Assembly (NCBI RefSeq): GCF_025195125.1
Contig: NZ_JAMGSL010000006.1
Location: 45,815 to 109,814, forward strand
Direction: 5' to 3'
DNA length: 64,000 nucleotides
Origin: Streptomyces sp. Je 1-79
GTDB lineage: Bacteria > Actinomycetota > Actinomycetes > Streptomycetales > Streptomycetaceae
Position numbers and translations under genes: made by a program. The notes beneath the pieces were generated by a model that searched no databases, was not told the DNA's origin, and saw only the letters and a program-made list of their open reading frames with translations. Shown piece after piece: positions 30,164-39,833 of the stretch. Every line of letters starts with the position of its first letter. The first letter of the stretch is position 1.

Positions 30164-31000
30164 ATGAGAGAAACACCCCGCTCGCAGAGCACCGCGAGCG
30201 ACAACAGGGCGGAGCCTCCCCAGCCTCGCCCTGCCCGCGCCCTGGCGCACACCACTGGAGCCTCGCGCTCCGGAACTCCTCACCGATCGGATGGCCGCCC
30301 GCCCCACACCCCCCGGGGCGCGCGGCAGCCCGGTCACCTCGGACGCCCCGGAACCACCCCCCCTGTTCCGGGGCGTCCGGCTGTCTTCTCGGCGGTCGTG
30401 CTGTTCGCTGTCATCACCTGGCAGGTCGTCGTGGCGGGCCCGCTCGCCCGCCTCGACGAGCGCCTCTCGCGCTCCCTCGTCGACAGCGTCCCCCGCGGGC
30501 TCTCCGAACTCGGCGCCGACCTCGGCAACATGCCGGTCGCCCTCCCGGTCCTCGGCTGCGCGATGGCGTACGCGGTGTGGCGCGGCCGGCGTTCCCAGGC
30601 CCTCGCCGCGGGCCTCGCCATGGCTCTCGTACCGCTGCTGGTCGTCCCTCTGAAGGAGTGGACGGCCCGCCCGGGCCCGCTGGAGCCGTGGGCGGCGGGC
30701 TACTACCCCTCGGGACACACGGCGACGGCGATGGTGGCGTACTTCGGGGCGGCCTTCCTGGTCTCCCGTCGACTGATCCCCCTGGCCGCCGTCCTGACGG
30801 CGGCGACGGCAGCGGGCCTGATCCTGCGCGGCTTCCACTGGCCCCTGGACGTCCTGGCCTCGGTGGCCCTCTGTGTCCCCCTGCTCCGCTGGCCCGTCCT
30901 CGCCGAACGGTACGGTCGCCGGACGTCCGTGACCGACGATCCGGAGAGCAGAGATGACGATGCAAAGGCCGGGACTGCCGGGGGACCTGCCGGCCCCTGA
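30164..31000 (+). CDS. PAP2 family phosphatase, 5' end uncertain
   Basis: The frame from about residue 85 encodes a membrane PAP2 phosphatase: TM segments, LKEWTARPGP (motif 1, short KX4RP form), YYPSGHTATAM (motif 2, catalytic His) and LRGFHWPLDVLA (motif 3 His and Asp). About 278 residues result if ATG 30164 is used, but that N-terminus is odd, Pro/Arg-rich and poor in GC3. A second start, ATG 30291, opens another frame with better codon bias. It would join the phosphatase frame if the C-run at 30357-30363 had eight rather than seven C. A frameshift or sequencing error is therefore possible. The 3' end overlaps the next gene by 47 bases. Confidence 0.72.
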   Translation: MRETPRSQSTASDNRAEPPQPRPARALAHTTGASRSGTPHRSDGRPPHTPRGARQPGHLGRPGTTPPVPGRPAVFSAVVLFAVITWQVVVAGPLARLDERLSRSLVDSVPRGLSELGADLGNMPVALPVLGCAMAYAVWRGRRSQALAAGLAMALVPLLVVPLKEWTARPGPLEPWAAGYYPSGHTATAMVAYFGAAFLVSRRLIPLAAVLTAATAAGLILRGFHWPLDVLASVALCVPLLRWPVLAERYGRRTSVTDDPESRDDDAKAGTAGGPAGP

Positions 31001-31607
31001 GGTGCTGTGGGCGCGCTGGGCCCTGGTCGCCGTGGTGGAGGCGACCACCGCGGCGGAGAGCGCGCGCTACCGCACCGGCACCTGGATCGACGAGGAGGGG
31101 CTCCACCTCGACGACTGCGGCTGCACCTGGTGGACGTTCTCGCGCGTTGCCGACGGCCGGTACGTGCTCTTCGGCGAGGACGAGTCGAGCGGCGTCAAGT
31201 GGCACCGGCCGCCGGTCGACATGCTGGCGGGGGCCCCGGACTGGCTGCCCCACGAGGAGCTGCGCGACCGCCTCGAAGGCGACGAACTGGGCTGCGTGTA
31301 CTGGTATGAGAACGGCGCCTGGGCCCGCGCCCCGTACCCCGACGACCTGGGTGACGACGGGCTCGACTGCGGGATGAGCCGCTTCGTGGTCCGCGCCGAG
31401 GCCCTGCGCCTGCTGGACGAGCATGTCCGCCGCGACGGCGGGAGCTCCGCCGCGGCCCTGCTGGAGCACGCCGAGGACCGGCGTCTGACGCAGGAGCTGC
31501 TGGAGTCCCTCGTCGCCCCCGCCGACGGGTCGGCCCCGGACCTCCCTGCCATGACCCGGGCCCTGCACCGCGCGGGTCTGGCGCCCCGTACGGCTGCGGC
31601 GGGCTGA
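30954..31607 (+). CDS. Conserved hypothetical protein
   Basis: This encodes 217 residues that I do not recognise. It has no signal peptide or membrane segment. The first half is rich in aromatic and acidic residues (GTWIDEEGLHLDDCGCTWWTFSRV, then YVLFGEDESS) and the C-terminal third is helical. Cys residues occur in DCGCTWW and in the LGCVYWYENG and LDCGMSR segments. ATG 30954 has GGAG seven bases upstream. It overlaps the PAP2 gene by 47 bases and ends at a strong shared terminator. Codon usage is that of a real Streptomyces gene. Confidence 0.75.
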   Translation: MTMQRPGLPGDLPAPEVLWARWALVAVVEATTAAESARYRTGTWIDEEGLHLDDCGCTWWTFSRVADGRYVLFGEDESSGVKWHRPPVDMLAGAPDWLPHEELRDRLEGDELGCVYWYENGAWARAPYPDDLGDDGLDCGMSRFVVRAEALRLLDEHVRRDGGSSAAALLEHAEDRRLTQELLESLVAPADGSAPDLPAMTRALHRAGLAPRTAAAG

Positions 31608-31620
31608 TCGTCCGTCCCAC

Positions 31621-31664
31621 GGACGGCCGGGCCGGAGCGCATGGCGGCTCCGGACCGGCCGTCC
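31621..31664. terminator. Bidirectional terminator between convergent genes
   Basis: An 18-base arm (31621-31638) pairs with 31647-31664 with one mismatch around the loop gcatggcg. It lies 13 bases after the plus-strand hypothetical gene and 16 bases from the end of the minus-strand chitinase gene. Confidence 0.85.
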
Positions 31665-31680
31665 GGCGTGGGGCGGGGCA

Positions 31681-33486
31681 TCAGCTCCAGGTGTACGCGT
31701 CGAAGTTCCGGCTGAACTCCCAGGCGTTGAAGCGGTCCCAGTTGATCGACCACGTCATCAGGCCGCGCAGCGTGGGCCAGGTGCCGTGGGTCTGGTACGA
31801 GCCGCAGTTCGCCTTCCTCGTCAGGCAGTCCAGGGCCTTGTTCACCTCGGACGGCGTCGTGTGGCCGTTGCCCGCCTGGGTGGAGGCGGGGAGGCCGATG
31901 GCGACCTGCTCCGGGCGGAGCGCCGGGAAGACGCGGTCGGTGCTGCCCGCGACCGGGAAGCCGGTGAGGAGCATGTCGGTCATGGCGATGTGGAAGTCCG
32001 CGCCGCCCATGGAGTGGTACTGGTTGTCGAGCCCCATGATCGGGCCGGAGTTGTAGTCCTGGACGTGGAGCAGGGTGAGGTCGTCGCGCAGGGCGTGGAT
32101 GACCGGGAGGTAGGCACCGGCGCGCGGGTCCTGGCCGCCCCACTGACCGGAGCCGTAGAACTGGTAGCCGAGCTGGACGAAGAAGGTCTCCGGGGCCATC
32201 GTCAGGACGAAGTCGGAACCGTACCTGGCCTTCAGGGACTTGACCGCCGAGATCAGGTTGACGATGACGGGGCTGGTGGGGTTGCGGAAGTCGGTGTCGC
32301 CGGTCTGGAGCGACAGGGAGTGGCCCTCGAAGTCGATGTCGAGGCCGTCGAGGCCGTACTCGTCGATGATCTTCGAGACGGAGGAGACGAAGGTGTCGCG
32401 TGCGGCCGTGGTGGAGAGCTGGACCTGGCCGTTCTGGCCGCCGATGGAGATCAGGACCTTCTTGCCGGCGGCCTGCTTGGCCTTGATCGCCGCCTTGAAC
32501 TCGGCGACGGACTCCACGTTCGGGCACTCGGTGGCCGGGCAGAGGGAGAAGCGGATGTCGCCGGAGGTCACCGAGGTCGGCTCGCCGAAGGCGAGGTTGA
32601 CGACGTCCCAGGAGTCGGGGACGTCGGCCATCCGGGTGTAGCCGGAGCCGTTGGCGAAGCTGGCGTGGAGGTAGCCGACGAGGGCGTGGGCGGGGAGGTC
32701 CCCGCCCGGGTTTCCGCCGCCGCCGGACGTCGTGGTCGCCGTGACCGCCGTGGACTTCGCCGACTCGCCCGCGCTGTTCACGGCCGCGACCTGGAACGTG
32801 TACGAGGTGGAGGGCGCGAGGCCGGTCGCGGTGTACGAGGTGCCGGTGACCGTCCCCGACAGGGTTCCGCCGCGGTAGACCTTGTAGGAGGTGGCTCCGG
32901 AGACCGCGGGCCAGGTCAGCGGTATGGACGTGGAGGTCGGGGAGCCCGCGGTGAGACCGGTGGGGACGGCCGGTATCTGAACGGGGTCACCGCCCGGGCC
33001 GACGAGGGAGAGGTCGTCGGCCAGGTAGGCGCCGGTGCCGTACCAGCCGTGGGTGTAGAGGGTCACGGAGGTCGTCGAGGCGCCGGTCGTGAAGCCGGTG
33101 GTGAGCTTCTGCCAGTCGGGGGCGGACTGGGTCCAGGTCGAGACGTCACTGGTGCCGGTGCCGGACGCGCCGAGGTAGACGTAGCTGCCGCGCACCCAAC
33201 CGCTGAGCGTGTAGGCCGAGTTCGGCTTCACGGTGACGGTCTGGGAGCACCTGGCCTGGTCGTTGCCGACCGGGGTCGCCCGCAGCGCCTTCGTACCGCC
33301 GTGCACGGGTGAGGAGACGACGGCTCCGCTGCCCGCCGTACAACTCCAGCCGTCGAGGCCGGATTCGAAGCCGCCGTTGCGCGCCAGTTCGGAGTCGGCG
33401 GCCTGGGCCGTGGGTGTGAGGGAGACGAGTCCGCCGGTGGCGAGCACGCCCGCCAGCAGAAGCGTGAGAGGTCTGGTGCGGTCCAC
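31681..33486 (-). CDS. chiB: Secreted GH18 chitinase with CBM and FnIII domains
   Basis: The 601-residue protein hydrolyses chitin outside the cell. Using GTG 33484-33486, preceded by GGAGG at five bases, gives the signal peptide [19 protein letters not shown]...TAQA, with cleavage after about A29. Then come a carbohydrate-binding-like module (about 32-165), a fibronectin III domain (172-252), a Gly-rich linker and a GH18 barrel (267-601). The catalytic signature is DGLDIDFE, with E387 as the acid. The position matches S. coelicolor chiB (SCO5673) as I remember it. Two DasR-like boxes lie 47-76 bases upstream of the start, so induction by chitin breakdown products is expected. Confidence 0.92.
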   Translation of the reverse strand: MDRTRPLTLLLAGVLATGGLVSLTPTAQAADSELARNGGFESGLDGWSCTAGSGAVVSSPVHGGTKALRATPVGNDQARCSQTVTVKPNSAYTLSGWVRGSYVYLGASGTGTSDVSTWTQSAPDWQKLTTGFTTGASTTSVTLYTHGWYGTGAYLADDLSLVGPGGDPVQIPAVPTGLTAGSPTSTSIPLTWPAVSGATSYKVYRGGTLSGTVTGTSYTATGLAPSTSYTFQVAAVNSAGESAKSTAVTATTTSGGGGNPGGDLPAHALVGYLHASFANGSGYTRMADVPDSWDVVNLAFGEPTSVTSGDIRFSLCPATECPNVESVAEFKAAIKAKQAAGKKVLISIGGQNGQVQLSTTAARDTFVSSVSKIIDEYGLDGLDIDFEGHSLSLQTGDTDFRNPTSPVIVNLISAVKSLKARYGSDFVLTMAPETFFVQLGYQFYGSGQWGGQDPRAGAYLPVIHALRDDLTLLHVQDYNSGPIMGLDNQYHSMGGADFHIAMTDMLLTGFPVAGSTDRVFPALRPEQVAIGLPASTQAGNGHTTPSEVNKALDCLTRKANCGSYQTHGTWPTLRGLMTWSINWDRFNAWEFSRNFDAYTWS

Positions 33487-33532
33487 AACTGCCTCCGGGG
33501 GTGGGGGAATCGAGGTGGAGCGCGCCACAGCA

Positions 33533-33562
33533 TGGTCCAGACCAATCAAGTGGTCAAGACCT
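33533..33562 (-). promoter_or_regulatory. Two 12-bp chitinase direct repeats / DasR-like boxes
   Basis: TGGTCCAGACCA (33533-33544) and TGGTCAAGACCT (33551-33562) are spaced 18 bp start to start. Streptomyces chitinase promoters carry such 12-bp repeats, and the DasR consensus is ACTGGTCTAGACCACT. The second box covers the TGA stop (33554-33556) of the upstream gene. Confidence 0.85.
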
Positions 33563-34024
33563 CTGCTCCCCTTCGCCGCGCGCCAGCTGCCCCGCCGCCT
33601 CGTGCATCGCCAGTTCGAGCAGCGAGGCGTCGTTGAGGGTGCCGCTGCCGTCGGGGGTCACCAGCCAGCGCACTACCCCGGCCGCCCGGCCCGGGTAGGG
33701 GACGACGATCCAGGTGCCGCGCCCCGCGCTGCGCACCCCCGTGCCGAGCCAGCGCGAGGCGGTGCCCGGCGGCACGAAGAAGCCCATGCGCGCCTCCCCG
33801 AAGTCGGCGAGGACCGGACCCGGCCGGTCCACCAGCCGGCTCAGTACATCGAGCGTCGGATACCCGAGCTCCCCCGGGAGGATCAGCACGTCCCACCGCT
33901 TCCCGGCGGGCAGCAGCGCGACGCCGAGCGGATTGCGCTCCCACTCCCACCGGCAGGCGTCGGGATCCGGTGCCACCGACGTCAGCCACTCCACCGCGGT
34001 CCTGGCCGCCCCCGAACCCGTCAT
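33554..34024 (-). CDS. Hypothetical actinobacterial protein
   Basis: This encodes 156 residues starting [32 protein letters not shown], with CACCC-free high-GC3 codon use typical of the genome. The segment [31 protein letters not shown], then GPVLADFG and [30 protein letters not shown], looks like a compact alpha/beta domain. It recalls N-terminal primase-polymerase (Prim-Pol) domains, but I cannot confirm that. AAGGGAGG lies about ten bases upstream of the ATG. The chitinase promoter overlaps its 3' end. No function is assigned. Confidence 0.75.
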   Translation of the reverse strand: MTGSGAARTAVEWLTSVAPDPDACRWEWERNPLGVALLPAGKRWDVLILPGELGYPTLDVLSRLVDRPGPVLADFGEARMGFFVPPGTASRWLGTGVRSAGRGTWIVVPYPGRAAGVVRWLVTPDGSGTLNDASLLELAMHEAAGQLARGEGEQRS

Positions 34025-34306
34025 GACCAACGGCCTCCCTTCCGTGTGCGGACACGTTGTCCACAGGCAGAGAGCCGAGTGGGTGACGATCATTACGCGG
34101 GTTCGGCCCACGAGTCGGCAGTGAACTGGGTCACATCGCGAGCAAGTGGGGTGCGTCAGGGGCGTGCACCCGGCGCAGTGACACCCGTCCGGCGCGCCCG
34201 ATCGGGTGGACGGCGGCCGACCGGGTCGGCGGCCTCCCTTGCCCGCCCGCCGCCGCGTGTTCGTATGACCCTTCGTACGCGCGCCGCACTCGCCCCGGGA
34301 GCTCCC

Positions 34307-36580
34307 ATGCCGAACCCCACGTCGCCGGGCAAGAAGGGGCTGCTGCGGCGGATGGGCGAGTGGTCGGCCCGCCACTTCGTCGTCGTGCTGGTCGCCTGGG
34401 TCGTGGCCCTGGGCGCCCTGGTGGCGCTGAACCACGCGTACGGCGGCGAGTACTCCGACAACTACTCGCTGCCCGGCACCCAGTCCCAGGAGGGGCTCGA
34501 CGTACTGCGTGCGCACGAGCCCGCCGCCGGCGGCTACAGCGCCCAGGTGGTGCTGTACGACGGCGCGAAGCCGCTCACCGACGTCGGCGACCAGATCTCG
34601 TCCGCCGTGGACGCGCTGGAGAAGCTTCCGCACGTCCTGAACGCCACGAGCCCGCTGCCCGCGCCCGGCACGCAGCCGCCCTCCCCTCCACCGGGCACCC
34701 CCAACGTCGGCCCGCTGTCCAGCGACGGGAAGACCGGGTACATCACCGTCCGCTTCGGCGTCCAGCCCAGCACCCTCGGCGACGCCTACCTGACCGGAGT
34801 CGACAGCGCCGTGGCACCCCTGCGCTCCGCCGGGGTCCAGGTCGAGTACGGCGGTTCCCTGGGCGAACTGGCCCGGCCCGAGGCGAACGACCGGACGAGC
34901 GAGGCGATCGGGTTCGGCGTCGCGATCGTCGTGCTGATCATCGGCTTCGGCAGCCTGATCGCCGCCGTCCTGCCTCTGGTCACCGCCCTGGTGGCAGCCC
35001 TCTGCGGCCTCTCGATCCTCGGCCTCCTCGCCGCGGTGTGGACGTTCGCGACCGTCTCCCCCACCCTTGCCACGATGATCGGCATCGGCGTCGGCATCGA
35101 CTACGCGCTCTTCCTGATCACCCGGCACCGGCAGCTGCTGATGAACGGCCAGGACCCGGTCACGGCGGCCGGGATCGCCACCGCGACCAGCGGACGGGCC
35201 GTCCTCGTCTCGGGCTGCACCGTCATCATCGCCCTCGGCGGGCTGTGGGTCTCCGGACTGAGCTTCATCGGACTGCTCGGCCTGGCCGCGACCTCCACCG
35301 TGGTCACGGCCGTCGCCGGAGCCCTCACGCTCGTCCCGGCGATGCTGGGGCTCGTCGGCCGCCACATCGACCGGCTGCATCTGCGCACCCCGGTCGCCGA
35401 GACCGACGAGGCGACCGGCGAGGCGCACGGCACCTGGCACCGCTACGCCCTGCGGGTGGAGCGCCGCCCCTGGTGGTTCCTGACCTCGGGCGTCGTCGTC
35501 CTGGTCGTGCTCGCGATCCCCCTGTTCTCCATCCAGCTCGGGCACATCGGCGACGGCGCGGACCCGAAGTCCTTCACCGACCGGCGCGCGTTCGACCTGA
35601 TGTCCTCGGCCTTCGGGCCCGGTTCCAACGGGCCGCTGACGCTGGTCGTCGACCAGACCTCGGTCCCGGCGTCCGACCGCTCCGCCCTGGCGAGCCAGGC
35701 CCAGAAGGCCCTCACAGGCGTCCCCGACGCCCTCCTGATCACCCCGCTCACGCCGACCTCGGACGGCGACGTCCTGCTCGCCACGGCCTACTCGGTCGCC
35801 GCCCCGCAGGACGAGAGGACGACCACCCTGACCAACCACCTGTCCGACGACGTCCTGCCGCAGGCGGTCAGCGGCACCACAGCCAGTACGTACGTCACCG
35901 GAACCACCGCCGCCCAGGTGGACTTCCTCGACATCGTCTCCAGCCGGCTGCTGCTGATCATCGCCGTGGTCGTCGCGCTGGCGTTCCTCGTCATCCTGGT
36001 CGTCTTCCGCGGCCCGCTCGTCGCCCTCAAGGCGGCGGTGCTCAACCTGCTCTCCATCGCCGCCTCGTACGGCGTCGTCGTCGCCGTCTTCCAGTGGGGC
36101 TGGGGCGGCCCGTCGCTCGGTGTCTCCGGCGACGTGCCCATCGAGAGCTACGTGCCGATGATGATGTTCGCCATCGTCTTCGGCCTGTCCATGGACTACG
36201 AGATCTTCCTGCTGTCCCGGGTCCACGAGGCGTGGCTGCGCACCGGCGACGCGAAGGCGAGCGTGGCGCACGCCCTGGAGATCACGGCCCGTGTCATCAC
36301 CTGCGCGGCGCTCATCATGGTGAGCGTCTTCGCGGCCTTCATCCTCAACGACAGCATCGTGGTGAAGATGATGGGGCTCGGCCTGGCCGCGAGCGTCCTC
36401 ATCGACGCGACGGTCGCGCGGCTGCTGCTGGTGCCCGCGGTGATGACCCTGCTCGGGAAGTGGGCCTGGTGGACCCCGCGCTGGCTGGACAGGATCCTGC
36501 CGCACGTCGACACGGAGGGCGAGGGCGAACTGGCGCAGGCCGGCGGGAACGGCGCGGCGGGGCCACGGAAGGCTCCGTGA
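34307..36580 (+). CDS. MMPL family (RND-type) transporter
   Basis: This 757-residue MMPL protein has about 12 membrane segments in two halves, with extracytoplasmic loops after TM1 and TM7. Each half carries the RND proton-relay motif: [18 protein letters not shown] (about 260) and [17 protein letters not shown] (about 625). Such proteins export lipids or hydrophobic compounds using the proton gradient. The start ATG 34307 has GGGAG five bases upstream; an earlier in-frame ATG (34265) has none. No TetR regulator or biosynthetic genes are adjacent, so the substrate is open. The 282-bp divergent gap before it contains only short palindromes, for example CCCGATCGGG. Confidence 0.93.
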   Translation: MPNPTSPGKKGLLRRMGEWSARHFVVVLVAWVVALGALVALNHAYGGEYSDNYSLPGTQSQEGLDVLRAHEPAAGGYSAQVVLYDGAKPLTDVGDQISSAVDALEKLPHVLNATSPLPAPGTQPPSPPPGTPNVGPLSSDGKTGYITVRFGVQPSTLGDAYLTGVDSAVAPLRSAGVQVEYGGSLGELARPEANDRTSEAIGFGVAIVVLIIGFGSLIAAVLPLVTALVAALCGLSILGLLAAVWTFATVSPTLATMIGIGVGIDYALFLITRHRQLLMNGQDPVTAAGIATATSGRAVLVSGCTVIIALGGLWVSGLSFIGLLGLAATSTVVTAVAGALTLVPAMLGLVGRHIDRLHLRTPVAETDEATGEAHGTWHRYALRVERRPWWFLTSGVVVLVVLAIPLFSIQLGHIGDGADPKSFTDRRAFDLMSSAFGPGSNGPLTLVVDQTSVPASDRSALASQAQKALTGVPDALLITPLTPTSDGDVLLATAYSVAAPQDERTTTLTNHLSDDVLPQAVSGTTASTYVTGTTAAQVDFLDIVSSRLLLIIAVVVALAFLVILVVFRGPLVALKAAVLNLLSIAASYGVVVAVFQWGWGGPSLGVSGDVPIESYVPMMMFAIVFGLSMDYEIFLLSRVHEAWLRTGDAKASVAHALEITARVITCAALIMVSVFAAFILNDSIVVKMMGLGLAASVLIDATVARLLLVPAVMTLLGKWAWWTPRWLDRILPHVDTEGEGELAQAGGNGAAGPRKAP

Positions 36581-36589
36581 CCCCGCCGC
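36554..36589 (+). terminator. Terminator overlapping the MMPL stop codon
   Basis: A 16-base arm (36554-36569) pairs with 36574-36589 with one mismatch and a 4-base loop (aggc). The MMPL stop (36578-36580) lies within the right arm. Confidence 0.75.
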
Positions 36590-36651
36590 CGGACGCGCCG
36601 CCGGCCCGGGCCCCGCCCTTCGGGCGGACGACGCTACTTTCGAAACACGCC

Positions 36652-38070
36652 CTAGCTGTCGAAGCCCAGGCCCAGCCGGTCCATGGCCTTCAGCCACAGG
36701 TTGCGGCGGCCGCCGTGCTCGTCGGCGCGCGCCAGCGACCACTTGGTGATGCCGATGCCGGCCCAGGCGATCGGCTCGGGCGGGAAGGGCAGCGGCTTGG
36801 AGCGCACCATCTCCAGCTCCGTCCGCTCGGTGCGCTCCCCCGCCAGCAGGTCGAGCATCACGTCGCCGCCGAAGCGGGTGGCGCCGACACCGAGGCCGGT
36901 GAAGCCCGCCGCGTACGCGACCTTGCCCTGGTACGCCGTACCGAAGAAGGCGGAGAAGCGCGAGCAGGTGTCGATGGCGCCGCCCCAGGCGTGGCTGAAG
37001 CGGAGCCCCTCCAGCTGCGGGAAGCAGCGGAAGAAGTGCTCGGCGAGCTTCAGATACGTCTCCGGACGGTGGTCCATCTCGGCGCTGACCTTGCCGCCGA
37101 AGCGGTAGATCGCGTCGTAGCCGCCCCACAGGATCCGGTTGTCGGCCGTGATCCGGAAGTAGTGGAACTGGTTGGCGCTGTCGCCCAGCCCCTGGCGGTT
37201 CTTCCAGCCGACGGCGGCGAGCTGCTCGGGCGAGAGCGGCTCGGTCATCAGCGCGTAGTCGTAGACCGGGACGGTGTAGGCCCGGACCCGCTTGACCAGC
37301 GAGGGGAAGACGTTGGTGCCGAGGGCGACCCGGCGGGCGAGGACCCTGCCGTACGGGGTGCGTACGCCCATGCCCGCGCCGACGGAGACGAGATCGAGGC
37401 CGGGGGTGTTCTCGTAGATCCGTACGCCCAGGTCCTGGCAGGCGCGCTTGAGGCCCCAGGCCAGCTTGGCGGGGTTGAGCATGGCGACCCCGCGGCGGTC
37501 CCACAGGCCGCCGAGGAAGGTCGGGGAGTCGACCTCCGCGCGGACCGCGTCGCCGTCGAGGAGTTCGAGCCCGTCGGCGAGACCGAGCCGCTCGATCTCC
37601 GCGTACACCTCGTGCAGTTCCTCGACCTGGTGCGGCTCGGTGGCGACGTCGATCTCGCCGGTCCGCTCGAAGTCGCAGTCGAGGGAGTAGCGGGCGACGG
37701 CCGCCTCGATGGAGTCGAGGTTGCGCTCGCCGAGCTCCTCCAGCTTCGGCAGCTCGCCCGGCCAGCGGGCGAGTCCGTTGCCGAAGCCGTGCGTGAGGGA
37801 GGCGGCACAGAAGCCTCCGTTGCGGCCCGAGGCGGCCCAGCCCACCTCGCGGCCTTCGATCAGTACGACGTCCCTGGAGGGGTCGCGCTCCTTGGCGAGG
37901 AGCGCGGTCCACAGTCCGCTGTAGCCGCCGCCGACGACGAGGAGATCGCACTTCTCGGTCCGGGTGAGGGCGGGCAGGGCTCCGGGCTTGCCGGGATCTT
38001 CCAGCCAGAAGGGGACGGGCTGGGCGTCGGAGAGAGATTGTGCAGCGAGACGCATGGCGACTGGGGCCAT
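36652..38070 (-). CDS. FAD-dependent amine oxidase (PuuB/DadA-like)
   Basis: This 472-residue flavoprotein belongs to the DAO family. It has the Rossmann motif DLLVVGGGYSGLWTALLAKERDP, the GREVGWAASGRNGGFC segment typical of gamma-glutamylputrescine oxidase (PuuB) and related enzymes, and a C-terminal AAGFTGLGVGATRFGGDVMLDLL. As the last gene of a polyamine uptake operon, it probably oxidises putrescine or a gamma-glutamylated polyamine to the aldehyde used by the dehydrogenase at the other end. AAGGAG nine bases before ATG 38068-38070 sets the start; a TTG three codons earlier is possible. Which amine is used is inference. Confidence 0.88.
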   Translation of the reverse strand: MAPVAMRLAAQSLSDAQPVPFWLEDPGKPGALPALTRTEKCDLLVVGGGYSGLWTALLAKERDPSRDVVLIEGREVGWAASGRNGGFCAASLTHGFGNGLARWPGELPKLEELGERNLDSIEAAVARYSLDCDFERTGEIDVATEPHQVEELHEVYAEIERLGLADGLELLDGDAVRAEVDSPTFLGGLWDRRGVAMLNPAKLAWGLKRACQDLGVRIYENTPGLDLVSVGAGMGVRTPYGRVLARRVALGTNVFPSLVKRVRAYTVPVYDYALMTEPLSPEQLAAVGWKNRQGLGDSANQFHYFRITADNRILWGGYDAIYRFGGKVSAEMDHRPETYLKLAEHFFRCFPQLEGLRFSHAWGGAIDTCSRFSAFFGTAYQGKVAYAAGFTGLGVGATRFGGDVMLDLLAGERTERTELEMVRSKPLPFPPEPIAWAGIGITKWSLARADEHGGRRNLWLKAMDRLGLGFDS

Positions 38071-38106
38071 GGGTTCCAACTCCTTCAGGTGTTGCTCAGG
38101 ATGTAC

Positions 38107-38901
38107 TCAGCTTGTCGCTGATTTCTTGCGCCGGTTGGTGATGATCTGTCCGGCTACCACCACCAGTACGGCAATGATGAACATGGCCGTGCCGATGACG
38201 TTGATCTGGACGGGCGTGCCGCGCTGCGCCGAGCCCCAGACGAACATGGGGAAGGTGACGGTCGAGCCGGCGTTGAAGTTGGTGATGATGAAGTCGTCGA
38301 ACGAGAGCGCGAAGGCGAGCAGCGCTCCGGCGGCGATTCCGGGGGCGGCGATCGGCAGCGTGACCCGTACGAAGGTCTGCACCGGTCCGGCGTAGAGGTC
38401 GCGTGCGGCCTCCTCCAGACGCGGGTCCATGGACATGACGCGCGCCTTCACCGCCGTCACCACGAACGACAGACAGAACATGATGTGGGCGATCAGGACC
38501 GTCCAGAAGCCCAGCTCGATCCCCATGTTGAGGAAGAGCGTGAGCAGCGAGGCGGCCATGACGACCTCGGGCATCGCCATCGGCAGGAAGATGAGCGAGT
38601 TGATCGCGCCGCGCGCCCGGAAGCGGTAGCGGACGAGCGCGAAGGCGATCATCGTGCCGAGGGCGACGGCGCCCAGGGTGGCCCAGGTGGCGAGCTGGAG
38701 CGAGAGCGAGAGCGACTCGCACATGTCGGCGACGCCGCAGGGGTCCTTCCAGGCGTCCAGGGAGAAGCGCTGCCAGGCGTAGTTGAACCGCCCGTTCGGC
38801 TTGTTGAACGAGAACACCATGACGACGATGTTCGGCAGGATCATGTACGCGAGCGTCAGCAGGCCCGCGACGACGACGAGGTTCCGGCGGATCCAACGCA
38901 T
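38107..38901 (-). CDS. potC: Polyamine ABC transporter permease, PotC type
   Basis: The 264-residue membrane protein has six helices and the ABC permease EAA loop (EEAARDLYAGPVQTFVRVTLPIAAPGIAAGALLAF, about 170-205). It also has the PotC-like FALSFDDFIITNFNAGSTVTFPMFVWG stretch. It forms the channel with the PotB-type protein; its ATG overlaps the potB stop by one base (TGATG). The FAD oxidase gene follows after 36 bases. Confidence 0.92.
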   Translation of the reverse strand: MRWIRRNLVVVAGLLTLAYMILPNIVVMVFSFNKPNGRFNYAWQRFSLDAWKDPCGVADMCESLSLSLQLATWATLGAVALGTMIAFALVRYRFRARGAINSLIFLPMAMPEVVMAASLLTLFLNMGIELGFWTVLIAHIMFCLSFVVTAVKARVMSMDPRLEEAARDLYAGPVQTFVRVTLPIAAPGIAAGALLAFALSFDDFIITNFNAGSTVTFPMFVWGSAQRGTPVQINVIGTAMFIIAVLVVVAGQIITNRRKKSATS

Positions 38902-39833
38902 CAGACCAGGTCCTCCGTTCCCGCTCGGCGGATGTAGACGGTGACCATGAGGAGCACGATCGCCATGAGGATGAAGGACAGCGCGGCGGCCGTCGGGTAG
39001 TCGAGCACGCGCAGGAACTGCGACTGGATGACGTTGCCGACCATCTTGGTGTCGGTCGAGCCGAGCAGCTCCGCGTTGACGTAGTCGCCGCTCGCCGGGA
39101 TGAAGGTGAGCAGCGTGCCCGAGACCACGCCCGGCATCGAGAGCGGGAACGTCACCTTGCGGAAGGTGGTGGCCGGGGAGGCGTACAGGTCCTTCGCCGC
39201 CTCGTGCAGCCGGCCGTCGATCCGCTCCAGCGAGGTGTAGAGCGGCAGGATCATGAACGGCAGGAAGTTGTACGTCAGACCGCAGACGACCGCCATCGGG
39301 GTGGCGAGGACGCGGTCGCCCTCGGTCCACCCGAGCCAGCTGGTCACGTCCAGGACGTGCAGGGCGTTCAGCGCGTCGACCACGACGCTGTCGTCCGCGA
39401 GGATCGTCTTCCACGCCAGCGTCCGGATGAGGAAGCTGGTGAAGAAGGGCGCGATGACGAGGACGAGGACGAGGTTGCGCCAGCGGCCGGCCTTGAAGGC
39501 GATCATGTACGCCAGCGGGTAGCCGAGGAGCAGGCACAGGAGCGTGGCGGTCCCGGCGTACAGCAGGGAGCGGACGAACTGCGGCCAGTACTCCTGGAAG
39601 GCGTCCCAGTAGGTCCGGAAGTGCCAGGTGACCTCGAAGCCCTGCTCCAGGGAGCCGGTCTGCACGGAGGTCGAGGCCTGGTAGACCATCGGCAGCGCGA
39701 AGAAGACGAGCAGCCAGACGATGCCGGGCAGCAGCAGCCAGTAGGGGACGAGCCGCTTGCGGGTGGAGGGCTTGCGCGTCACCGGTTCCTCGACCGGCGC
39801 CGCTTCCTCCTTCGTCAGGGTGGAAGTGCTCAT
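38901..39833 (-). CDS. potB: Polyamine ABC transporter permease, PotB type
   Basis: The 310-residue permease has a charged N-terminus and six membrane helices. TM1 lies near 28-50 (LVPYWLLLPGIVWLLVFFALPMVYQ), and the EAA loop is LHEAAKDLYASPATTFRKVTFPLSMPGVVSGTLLTFIPASGDY. The latter wording is typical of PotB/PotH. It overlaps potA by four bases (ATGA) and potC by one base, indicating coupled translation of the three transporter parts. Confidence 0.92.
   Translation of the reverse strand: MSTSTLTKEEAAPVEEPVTRKPSTRKRLVPYWLLLPGIVWLLVFFALPMVYQASTSVQTGSLEQGFEVTWHFRTYWDAFQEYWPQFVRSLLYAGTATLLCLLLGYPLAYMIAFKAGRWRNLVLVLVIAPFFTSFLIRTLAWKTILADDSVVVDALNALHVLDVTSWLGWTEGDRVLATPMAVVCGLTYNFLPFMILPLYTSLERIDGRLHEAAKDLYASPATTFRKVTFPLSMPGVVSGTLLTFIPASGDYVNAELLGSTDTKMVGNVIQSQFLRVLDYPTAAALSFILMAIVLLMVTVYIRRAGTEDLV

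Noticed and set aside
33554..37951. A 1465-codon minus-strand open frame covering the antisense of the MMPL gene and part of the oxidase gene
   Set aside because: Only its last 156 residues look like a protein; the rest mirrors the MMPL gene and shifts frame relative to the oxidase.
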